Shown one piece after another: positions 48,190 through 59,500 of a DNA stretch of 64,000 nucleotides. A model generated the notes under the pieces. The model saw only the letters and a list, made by a program, of their open reading frames with translations. It was not told the origin of the DNA and ran no database searches. How positions within the stretch are numbered: the stretch's first letter is position 1; each line of letters starts with the position of its first letter. The translations under genes and the position numbers were made by a program. The stretch comes from Gordius sp. MW1 (taxonomy: Eukaryota; Nematomorpha; Gordioida; Gordea; Gordiidae), in assembly GCA_964036665.1 (NCBI GenBank), contig OZ038528.1:1984001-2048000 (forward strand), written 5' to 3'.

Positions 48190-51100
48190 AAAATAGAGAG
48201 ACATAAGGGCTTTAACATGAGAAAATCTTTTTTCAATCAAACATGCGAATCCAATCCTACGGAATGCTTATCATGGTACAAGTCGTCGCCTTCATTCAAA
48301 GATGCCTTGCCCAATTACGTCAAAACCATATGCAAAAGTATTAATCACATTTTATTAAAAAAATATTATTGTTTTAAAAGTTGTCAATATTTTATATTTA
48401 TAAATGTATAATAATTTTAATTTTGCCCTTATTTAAGGTTCATTCGATTTATCCTTAAATTTAAAGGGTATTTTTGCGGAATATGCTTTTAATAAATGTT
48501 AATTTATATGATTTTTAACCGTGACATGACATAACATACAAGAGATATTAGTTAATGTTTTGAATATTGTATAAAGGCGAAAAATAAATGGTTTATTAAA
48601 TTAAGTAACTTCGCGAAACCATCGAAATATTTGTTATATTAATTTATTTTTCCCCAATAGTTTTTGCAATATATAATATATAAACCAATTAAATTTTATT
48701 AGATTAATAAAATCAACAAAATACTGCTATTACACCTTAAATAATAATAAAATAATTTTTAAGCAGTTTATAAGACCTGTTTTATGGAAAAATTACTACT
48801 TATACTCACTAGTAATTTTATAATTAAACGCGTATTTAAAGTTAATGCACCCTAGAAATTCATTTTCTAGTGTTAAAGCTAACAATGTCTGGTGTTGCGG
48901 TATTTGCCTAAAAGAATTTCCCAATCTTCTCTCAACTAGAGCTACGCATTAACGGGCTTGTACGATGTTTATCAGCTGTTGTAATAATTTAATATAAGTT
49001 ATTACGACTTTGCAATGGGGATAAACGATTTTTTGGGCCAATTGTGTTGAAACCAAATACTATTAATGATGTTTTGCGTCGTTATGTTTATGTGTGTTAT
49101 AAATAAATTACTAATCAGACCAAAAATAATTTTTTGAATTATTTTTAATCATTCTCTTAAAAGGATTTTCGATTTTTCCTAATATTTTTGGCTGGCCCTG
49201 TCTAAATATTCTCTCCCAAGATTTGCCATCAAAATAGTACCTAATAATAAAAAAAAAATTATAAATTAATTTACTTAAAGACCTAAGTGTAAAAACAATA
49301 TTCCGCTTAAATTTATTTTTTGTATTTTTAACCTGTGTCTAATGAGATCAAAGCGGTTTGTATTAGATTACAATATTACCTGTAAAAATAGTGCTTGCTT
49401 AAAAAACTTCTTTAATCGACAGGACTCAACCCAACATCTGCCAAAATTAAAGATTTTACTTTATTTAATAATAATTTTTGATTATCAATGGATTTTCTGC
49501 GAATACTAATTTATTGAATATCCCTTTCTAGACTATATATGAGAAGCCGTTAAATCTAACTATATTTTGCCAATGCAAATTTGATTGGGCCCCTCCGCTA
49601 GATTAGATTTTCTAAACTTCAAGTCGATTCAATATTTTATTACATATGTTTCTTAGATAAACAACCGAAATGCGTGTGTGAACGCGATACTACGATGAAA
49701 GTGGTTGAAGATAAGCTAATAACCAACACATTCATACCCGAATGCAAATCCGACGGCACTTACAATGAAACGCAATGTCACACAGATACGGGTTATTGCT
49801 GGTGCGTAGATCCCAACGGGGAACCTATTGTGGGCAGCGCCACGACTAATCAAAAGCCATCGTGCAATAGTATATTAATTGATATATATATATATATTCG
49901 CATGGGCGAAGCCAGGAGTGGAACTAGAGGGGGGGGGCAATAACGCTTTAAGGAGGGGAAAAATGATAAGTTTTTAAATAGGAATCTGCCTTATTTATAT
50001 TACATTTTGACGAATTCCTGGATTCAGGGGGGGGGGGAGGGGCTGCCGCCTTTTCTTGCCCCCCCCCCGACTACGCCCATTTATAATGGTAAATTTTAAG
50101 TAGGCACACAATGTTGAGAGAAATGTCATCTACAAGATTTTATTATATAGAAAAGAGAGGTCAGATTTGTTAAAATTTTTGTGCCTAAACCCGGCCCGGT
50201 CCAAATTTTTAACTGAATTGCCCGCCCGGACCCACCCGAACCCTTGTAAGTGTCTGCCCCACCCTGGCCAAATCATTGTAGGTGCCTGATTTGCCCGGCT
50301 TTTTAAAAAAAGTTTTTACTAGCATTTCTGTCAAATATTTGTACAAATTTTAAATTTAATTCTGGATTCTTTTTGTTGGATAAGAACTATGGTTAGTATA
50401 TTATTCAATCAAAAAAGTGACAAAATAATACACCAAAACGAAATAATACAGTTAATAAAGCCTGAATTGCCCGATTTTTTAATAATGCCCCCCCCCCCGT
50501 GCTGCCCGAAAGTCTAATATTAATAATTCTCAAATTTTAAACACAGTCAACGCATGTTAACACAAGTGTAAAAACTGAATTATAAACTATATGAATTTTT
50601 CATGAAAGTTTTAATTACAACTAAGATAGCTATTTTATATCATCTTTAACGTCGAATAAAAGAAATTCTCAAAATATATTTAGAAAAATGGATGAACCAT
50701 TAGTATGTATTAATTTATTTTTATAGTTAGGAGCAAAATGGCTCGAAACGTGAGAGGTGGTAGACGGCGAAGGAAAAGGGGCTGTTCCCGAAAGGAAAGA
50801 GCTACCTTTAACCGCAGAATTATCAAAGCGTTCATCAGAGAATACGAGGATTCTACCAAAAGTAAGTTGATTAAAAAAAATTTATATTATTGTCTGGAAA
50901 AAAGATTTTATAACAAAGCTGCCCGCCCAAACTCTTCTACCAGACCATGTCCAAATTTTTATAGATGCTCAAACTGCCCGCCCCAAATGATCCCTTTTAA
51001 AATTTTTAAATTTAATATCGTTATATTTTGTAAAAAAAAACTTATTTTGATTTTCGATTTTTCGATAAAAAATTATTAAAAATAATACAATCAAATAAAA

Positions 51101-54100
51101 AAAGTGACAAATTAATACACGAAAACAGAATAATATATGATTTGAAAATAGCATTGAGCCCGAATCTGTGCCCGCCCGAAGGGTTCGAGAAGCGGGCCGG
51201 GTCGGTTTAAATCCCAAATTTTTTAATGAATAATAGTCCATTCGATATTTGTCGTATACTAAAGAATATTGGAATTTGATTCGAGCAAAACATAAAGATT
51301 TTAATATAATTCATATTTATTTTGAGTTGTATTAATGAATAAGAAATTGCATTTTTAAAGATAGGTTCTTACAAATATTTAATATGTATGTTTATAAAAT
51401 TTAAAATTATTGATACCTGGAAATATAACTAAATTGTGGTAAGATAGAAACAGCTACATTTTATGCGTCAAGTCCATTTAAAGTAAATTTGAACAGAATT
51501 GATTATCGTTTTTAAAAAGATCCGATTCATATTTTTGAATCTCAGCATCTAAACGTTCGCACTTTACATATCTAAGGCATAGTTTAAATAACTGTAAAAT
51601 TGGTATTACTATAGATCCTCTTAAATAGAAACAATTTCTTACAATTGAATATCAAAGTATAGCCAGGGGGTGGCAGGGAAGGGCGACTGCCCCCCCCCCA
51701 TTTCTTTAAAATTTTATAATTATGGATAAAATTAATAAAAATTATCATTTTGCCCCTAAATAATTATTGCCCCCACTCTAAATTTTAATCCTGGCTATGC
51801 CCATGGGCATGGCCCAGGCTCTTTTTAATTGACTCTACAATTACAAATATTGCCTATTCTGCGAGCCTAGCAACTAAGAAACTTTTGCTTACCTTATAAA
51901 ATAGTAAAAAAAACTATTTGTAATTGGAAAGCACTGTAGTTTCACCCATGGGGGGGGATGGGCAATAATGATTTAGGAAGGGGCGAGATAATTATCTTTT
52001 TAAATTTTGGCCTTAATTGCATTAAACTTTAAAGATTTACATGGCTTAGAGGGGAGTAGCCGCCCCTCCCTGCCTGCTCGTGGCTACGCCCATAATTTGA
52101 CCCTAAATTTCAGATTATTGGACATTTTATAAGCCAAAGTGAGAATATGTGGTAAAGTTATAATATTTTACACATATATGTGACGAGTTGACTTAAAATA
52201 CTACTATAATAATTGATATTGATTTTTACCGCTAATAACAGATCAAACCGTATACATACTGAGGCGACGGAAAAAATCTCGTCTGTCTAAAAACGAAAAA
52301 AAGACCATAATAAAGTGGAAATTCAATAAAACCGATACTGATAACAACGGGCAACTGACCAGGAGAGAATTAAAGCCACTCAAAAAATTCTTTAAACGTT
52401 CGATAAAACCGAGGGCGTGCGCCAAAAGCTTTGACTTCGATTGCGACATTGATAGGAATAGGAGGATTTCTTTAACTGAATGGACCACCTGTTTTACAGT
52501 TTACCAAAGCAGTAAATAACCTGAAAAATAATTACATAAAATGATTAGAAATAACAAGAAATCAATATTTTTAAACAAATTTCAAATGGAATAAATTCCT
52601 TAATAAATATTCTTTTAGGGTGGTAAAAATTTTCTTAAGCTAATATGAGAGATTCTGAGATTGTTAAAACACTTAGTAAAAATAATTTTTTTTGATTATT
52701 CAAGAGCGAATAAATAGTTTGATGTATTGTAACCCAGAAAAAAATACAGTAACGAGCTTAACATCTTCATAATCTATACATATAGAAATTAATTAAATAC
52801 AATAATAATTTCAATATTTATAGTTTCCTTCAAACTTTTCCTGTCTCTCAACACGGAAGACGATTCATCGCCCGACAATATAAACACCAACAATTTAGGT
52901 ACACAGACAAATATTATAAATTTATTGATTTTGAAAAAATGGCGATTGAATGCTAAAGTCAATAACTTTAATAGCTAGTCTATCGAACGGACCATCGTTG
53001 TACCATAAACAACTAAGTTTTGGCTCCCTTAATTCAAATAGTGCCATCATAATGCCAACGATTCTTAAAGCAACAAAAGGTGAATTAAACATATACATTA
53101 TTTATTTATTAGTAATAGTTCTATAGTAAGAAAATACACTAAATTTTTAGTATATTTTCGTGGGCGTAGCCGGGGGGGGGGCAGATGCCCCTTCTAAATC
53201 CAAAAATTTGTTGAAATTTATCAAATATGGCTAAAATTTCAAAATATCATCATTTGCCCCTCCCTAAAACATTATTGCCCCTCTCTAATTCCAATGCTGG
53301 CTACCCCCATGCATATGTTTTGATAATTATAAATAAATTTACAAATTATTAAAGGGAAACTGATAAGTTATAAAAAAAATAGATTTAAGATTATATATTA
53401 TAAAAAGTATTTCATTACACCATGACCAAAGTAAATTAGAAATAATATAATACACCAAAGTTACCTTTAATTGTTATTTATTTCAATATCAGTTAAAACC
53501 ATTTGTTTATTTTTTAACCAGTTTTTTAAAATAAATTAAAACCAATGGGTTGACATTAAAGTAAATAACAACAAATATTAAACCATTTATGTTAAAATAT
53601 TATATAATGAAGTAAAATTCGTCACAGCAATAATAATAATAACGCGTGCATATAAAATATAAGTTTTCAAAATTAACTTCATTAGTATAATAAATTAATT
53701 TTTATTGATCTCCAAATATTCAGCTAAGCCTGATTGCGTGAGTGAAAGAAATAACGAATTGTCCAAACAAAATAAAAATGATCAGCTATCGGATATATTT
53801 GTGCCTAACTGCACAAGAGATGGACTTTACGCTCCATTACAATGTCACAAGGGGACAGGTTACTGCTGGTGCGTTAATAAAGAAAATGGCCGCCCCATCC
53901 CAGGCACTTCACAACTTGGATTTAGGATCGATTGTGATAGTTCGAGCAAAAAGGGATCACGGATTATTAAAGGTAACTCGACTTTTTAAATTTTAGAATA
54001 TTGGTTTGTATGCGTTTTAAAATGTACCTACTAAAGTGTAACATTAAAATTAACAAAACTAGTAATTCCCTTATATTTAAAATTTAGGGGAGCAGGTTTT

Positions 54101-55643
54101 CAAACATCCGGAATGAGATTGTTCCTCCCATTTGCTTTTGATACAAATCCCCTTTTTAATTGCTAAGCCATGTATGGGCTCGCTTTTGGTTGTCCGTTCG
54201 TCCGCCTGTCCAACTTGTAATTTTTCAATAATTGCTGTGGAAACTTTTACGGGGTTTTAATGGCTGTGGACCAATGCTGCTGTAAAAGACGTTTATTTTG
54301 CCTTCGCAAATAGACTAGCTAATGACCACTGTTTATTTTTTCGACCTCGCCCGAGCCTAAATTCCATTTTTTATGCCCGACCGATTACCCTTTCATATAA
54401 ATTCCTTTTAGCAATTTGTCTAAGTTGTGGCTTTATAATGGATAATTGCAAATCTGACTAAATAATTACCTGCAAATTAATGATGACCATTTCTTTTCAT
54501 TTATATTAATCGACGAGTGGTTTATTGCTTAATTCAAACATATATTTAATTAGCTAAATTCAGGTAAGTCAGACATCAAAAAGGGTTACAAGTTTTTTAA
54601 AGTAGTAACCTTTAAACTGGAGCATTAAAGATAAGGTTATAATATATTCGCGAGCTTGAATTTAGAAAAGCTACATAACCAAAAGTTTTTGGGAAAATAT
54701 TTAGTTGGGATTTTAACCCCTTTTTCTTTAATTAAATACTCTAAAAAGATCTTAACATTTTTCAAAATAAAAGCTTTTTATTTATGATAGTAAACTATGG
54801 GGGTAGGTAAGATTGGAATAAGAGGGGTGGGGCAAAATGATCTAGGGAGTAGCAAAATGATAATTCTTTGGGGATTTTTAGTCATGATCATAATTAATTT
54901 TAAAGAATTTATGAAGATAAAGGGGGGCAGTCGCCCCTCCCTACCACCCCTGGCTACACCCGTGTCGTCAACTCATGTATATTTTATGTTATACAGGATG
55001 CGATGAAATGTTGAAACAACAATTTTTGACCAGACTTATGGATGACTTATCGAAAGAAATGGTTTCGGAATATGCCAAAAATTCCAGAAAGTAATTTAAC
55101 TTATTTAATATTATAACACTCTTGCAAGTTTCATTTCGTGGCTCAGAGCCGATCAATCGCTTGAAGAAAAGGCAGTCAGGTGGAAATATTACAAAATGGA
55201 CACAAATAAAAACGGGGTAATTTTTCTATTAACCCCTTATTATGGACACTTATTTTTCCAATAAATAAATTAATTTGTTAGGTTTTAAATTGAAATAATA
55301 TATTGTTGTATATAATGTTATATTTTTCCATATTCCAATATTAAAATTCTTTAAGTCGATTTTTGAAAATAGGATTAGGGGTGAGGCATATTAATACTAA
55401 ATTTTTTTATAAACCAATTTTGACTTTTTTCAAAATTTTTAATTCACATACTACTGGATCAAGGTGATGGACAAAAGTGAATGGCCTTTATTCAGGAAAT
55501 CGATCAGGAAAACGAAAGAATTTCGAAAGTGCGTGAGAAATTTTCAAAAATATTGCGACATCAACCAAGATAAACGTGTGACCATTTCAGAATGGCTAGA
55601 ATGCACCGGCATTAAAAACAATGCGGCTTCTGCCACGCTTTAA
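48190..55643 (+). CDS. SMOC-like secreted calcium-binding protein with TY-EC-TY-EC order (5' end missing)
   Basis: SMOC proteins are secreted matrix glycoproteins that modulate BMP and other signals. Exons: 48190-48337, 49657-49869, 50727-50861, 52242-52511, 52824-52898, 53724-53972, 54997-55090, 55147-55216 and 55464-55643. All join in phase (477 residues to the stop). Order: Cys-containing segment (TCESNPTECLSW); thyroglobulin domain 1 (FIPECKSDGTYNETQCH, GYCWCVDPNGEPI); basic RRRRKRGC; EC helix and EF-hands (DTDNNGQLTRRE, FDCDIDRNRRISLTEW); acidic linker; thyroglobulin domain 2 (GYCWCVNKENGRPIPGTS); second EC (GCDEMLKQQF, DTNKNGVMDKSE, YCDINQDKRVTISEW). Vertebrate SMOCs are FS-TY-TY-EC. 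TY1 resembles their first TY and TY2 their second. Alternatively the first unit may stop at TAA 52515-52517 if the donor at 52512 is unused. Signal peptide and follistatin-like domain were not found. Confidence 0.88.
49902..50080. mobile_element. GCGTAGCCAGGA-type MITE, inverted, in a SMOC intron
   Basis: GCATGGGCGAAGCCAGGAGT to CCGACTACGCCCAT, with long G and C tracts replacing the usual short ones. Confidence 0.75.
50185..50520. mobile_element. CCCG-ended non-autonomous element in a SMOC intron
   Basis: ACCCGGCCCGGTCC near the left and CCCGTGCTGCCCG near the right, around an AT core with AAAAAAGTGACAAAATAAT. A similar copy lies at about 50925-51205 in the next intron. Confidence 0.55.
50925..51205. 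mobile_element. CCCG-ended non-autonomous element in the next SMOC intron
   Basis: Left CTGCCCGCCCAAACTC, right GGGCCGGGTCGG, AT core with AAAAAAAGTGACAAATTAAT. It creates the spurious downstream extension of the reading frame past the donor at 50862. Confidence 0.55.
51656..51803. mobile_element. GCGTAGCCAGGA-type MITE in a SMOC intron
   Basis: TATAGCCAGGGGGTGGCAGG to AATCCTGGCTATGCCC. Confidence 0.8.
51945..52092. mobile_element. GCGTAGCCAGGA-type MITE, inverted, in the same SMOC intron
   Basis: GGGGGGGATGGGCAATAATG to GCTCGTGGCTACGCCCAT. It lies about 140 bases from the previous copy in opposite orientation. Confidence 0.8.
53162..53310. mobile_element. GCGTAGCCAGGA-type MITE in a SMOC intron
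   Basis: GGGCGTAGCCGGGGGGGGGG to CCAATGCTGGCTACCCCC. Confidence 0.8.
54170..54225. repeat. Dispersed repeat end
   Basis: CCATGTATGGGCTCGCTTTT then GGTTGTCCGTTCGTCC and CTTGTAATTTTT. It matches 59661-59720 and 39440-39505. Confidence 0.7.
54796..54960. mobile_element. GCGTAGCCAGGA-type MITE, inverted, in a SMOC intron
   Basis: ATGGGGGTAGGTAAGATTGG to CACCCCTGGCTACACC, with GGGGGGCAGTCGCCCCTCCC near the right end. Confidence 0.8.
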
Positions 55644-56527
55644 ACTGGGTAGTATCAAGCACTTAAACAAAATTATATAACCACCAGTGACTATTATGTT
55701 ACAGAAAACTTGGCCTTTTATACTCCTGTCGACTATTGCCATAAAGTTGTCCCTAAAATTTTTTTATTTAAACTGTGAAGTTTAAATGTCGAAAAGCACC
55801 GAAATTTTAACTATGAATTGCGTTTTTTTTATTAAATTGTTTCTTAACAAGCACTACAAAGTAGTTATATACCTATTGTAGCGTTTTGTATTTCATATTA
55901 CGGCAAACTTGTGTAGATAAATCGTCTGGAAACGGTGTGACATTGTTTCATATATGGTCGTGAATGTGAAAATAAAATTAAGCTCGTTTAGCTTGTTGCA
56001 AAAATAGTATTTATTTTTGAAATTAATAAAGAATAAAAAAATAATTTTATATATAAAATGTATGTCAATTTGCATATAATTAAGGTGAATGATCAGTTTA
56101 ATAATAAATAATCTTTTACCTTATAATCATTTTATCCTCGATTGACATAATAAATTAGGATAAAATTTTCAACATTCAATAATCTCAAATTTTATGAAAT
56201 TCATTGTCTGTTTACATAAATATTAGCCCATCATTTAATATACAATTACGATGCAACATTTATAGTATAGGTTTTAGGGCTAAGTTAGAATAATAAACTT
56301 AAAAAATCTACCCCAAACAAAGTTTACTATAAAATTTATTAAATGTACCGCGAAACCGATGACACACGTATTGCATAACATTTTGCGCATATATACATAA
56401 TAAATAATCGAATAGATAAGTGCATGGAATCAGAAACCTAATTTGATTTGTGATTGTGGGAAAAGATAAATGTTATCAAATTCAATGGCCGCCCGTCACA
56501 AAATAATTAATATTTCAAGGACGATTT
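55644..56527. other. Intergenic region between convergent SMOC-like and RBM25 genes
   Basis: About 880 AT-rich bases between two stop codons on opposite strands. It should hold both 3' untranslated regions. No repeat or gene recognised. Confidence 0.7.
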
Positions 56528-59500
56528 TTATTCGCATTTCACCAAACCAGCTTTTTTAGCTTCAATCTCGTAAATCAGGAGTCGCCACATTTTCACCACA
56601 AACACTTCAGCTTCTTCATCAAGCACCTATTATAAAAAAAGAACGCAATTAAATGCATAATTACAATTTTTATGGTTAGAAAGTTTATTTTCACGAAAAC
56701 AAAGTTACATATATAAGCGTAATACAAAAAAAAGCATAATGGTTAAGTACAAAGATCTATATCAATATCTTCTAAATAGGCCAAGAGACGGCAAGGATTT
56801 ATAGTTGTATCGTACAACAAGATTCCCTAGTTATTGCCTAAGTAAAAAGGACGCGGAAATTTTAGATATCAATCTTATCAAAATTTTACTTTAGATTGAA
56901 AAATGCTTTGTCAGTAAACGTCAACAAATTTCTAAATTATTGTAAAAGCTTTTAATTTGCTTCAAATAGAATAAAAAATGCAAAAATGAAAAGTTGAAGT
57001 TTCGATAATCAACAATTCATACCATTAAAATGTCATCTAAAATGGCCTGGGGAGTGCTCTTTGTAAGTAATTTAGAAGATATGAATTCGACTAGGGTGGG
57101 TTCCTCTTCCCCAATGTATTCAATTATCTTTTTGTTGATCCAAGGTCGGATCCGTTTTTCCATCAAAGGCTGATACGTAAATTGACAGACAAATATTAAG
57201 TTAAGAATGCTCTATCGCGTATAAGGCATCAAAATAAAATATACCTTTTTTAAGTTTATAATCTCAACGTTTATAATTTAAAGATTAAAATCGTTGAACT
57301 TAAAAATGGCGAAAAAAGTAGCAAGACTGCAACTTATTTGCTATGATTTCATCGCCTTTACAATATCATGTGTGTTATAAAAAGTGTATATAATAGGATT
57401 TGCAATATTTCAATAATCGCTAAATTAATACAATGTCAAATAATTTCTTATACGTAACATTAGTAAAAATTTTGTTTTTACCGCGTCTACCAGTTCCCAA
57501 TCAATTTCGTAGGCAAATAGTTGAGGTTTGGTGGTAGGGATCTTTTCGATAAGCTTTTTAATGGATTGCCGTTTTTCCTCGAGCGTGAGCGGTTTTTGTC
57601 CGTCATCTGTGCAAATTTTCAGGTTAGCAAAATAAATTTTACTTCGTTCATTTAATCACATGCTCTCGTCTACTACAAGAAATACTATATCCCAATAAAA
57701 AATATTGACACAATGAGATATGAGAATTTTAATTCCTATGGGACATTCCATGTCAAATCGATCATAAAAAGGCGTTTTTCGGCCGACCCCCTCAGAATTT
57801 TATAAAATTTGGTGGAAATGTTAAAACTAGTAAAATTATTAATTTTCGAAAATTTTAGCTCATTTGGGCCACTACTTTTCGAGTTATGGGCGCTCAAAGG
57901 TCGAAAATCGGTCATTTAAAAAATCGGGTTGTGACGCTATATTCAATAAAATTCATAAGTTATTGGCCCCCAAATCATAGAATCTTGTTGTAGTAATAGG
58001 TAAGACCTATCTCCATAGGGAAAAAATCCAAAAAATTTTTTTTGTCGATTGGTCATCTCATAATGGCCGAAATGGTCAATATGGCATAACTACTGTTGAA
58101 CCCTCTCAAACCGTTTCAAATTTGAGACAAATGTTTTATACTACCTATTAATCAAATTAAATAAAAGAGAAAGTTGGGCGGCCATCTTGAAGTGGTCATA
58201 AATTGCTAGAAACGGTATTTTATTTATTTGGCGCCAAAATGACCCTCCAAAATTGGTTTTTTTACTCATTTAGCCATCTTATAATATTATTATATCTATT
58301 ATACAAATATTTTTGCTATAAATTAACACCCCAACCCCCCCCCCCCCCCCCTTTAATCTTAAATCAAAATAGCGATTAATTTTTTCCCACAAATTATTTT
58401 ATTGTAATTTGGAAACAGGCTCGTGAAATAGATAATAAAATCGTCAGGATTATTGAATATAGGCTTTAAAATTGCCTTATCAACACAGATTGATTTCTTT
58501 TTTGGCGCGTATGAATTAATTTGTATGACCTCTAGCGCGAATTTTAAATGATGTCGAATTCTTTTAATAAAATTACTTTATCGTTTAATTTTACTATCAA
58601 CTAATTATCCCCTAGACGTTCGAAATTTTGAATCTAATTTATAATAAAAATTATGACGATGAAAAAATAATAGTTAGTTTGCTTAACCCATGCGAACCCT
58701 TTCGCTTAGATAAATTTCACAAAATATCTCTAAAGAAATGGGATATATTAAAAATTGTATCACCTTTAACCTCAACCGGAGAACTTATACCTTATTTAAA
58801 ACGAAATGCTTGATGCGACACTAAAACATATTGCCTTACCTAAAATATACTTCAGATATGTTAAATTAATTTTTTATATGCGCTTGAAGACATGCCCTCC
58901 GTCATACTTTTTTTTAATACTTTTACATATCGAATAACAAACAATGAATATATACTTTGAAATAAATTATTATTTAAGGTGATTTTTCAAAGCTGTTTCT
59001 ATTTCAAAATTCGAAGAAAAACCACTCCCTATTTTGATTGTAATTTATAGGAAATATGGGGGGGGGGGGGGGGGGTTGGGGTGTTAAATTATAGCAAAAA
59101 TATTTGTATAATAGATATAATAATATTATAAGATGGCTAAATGAGTAATAAAACTAATTTTAGAGGGTCATTTTGGCACCAAATAAATAAAATACCGTTT
59201 CTAGCAATTTATGACCACTTCAAGATGGCCGCCCAACTTTCTCTTTTATTTAATTAGGTTAATAGGTAGTATAAAACATTTGTCTCAAATTTGAAACGGT
59301 TTGAGAGAGTTCAACAGTAGTTATGCCATATTGGCCATTTCGGCCATTATGAGATGACCAATCGACAAAAAAATTTTTTTGGATTTTTTCCCTATGGAGA
59401 TAGGTCTTACCTATTACTACAACAAGATTCTATGATTTGGGGGCCAATAATTTATGAATTTTATTGAATATAGCGTCACAACCCGATTTTTTGAATGGCC

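Noticed and set aside
53742-53996. Second plus-strand frame over the TY2 exon
   Set aside because: Frame shadow of the thyroglobulin exon, which has the conserved Cys pattern in the other frame.
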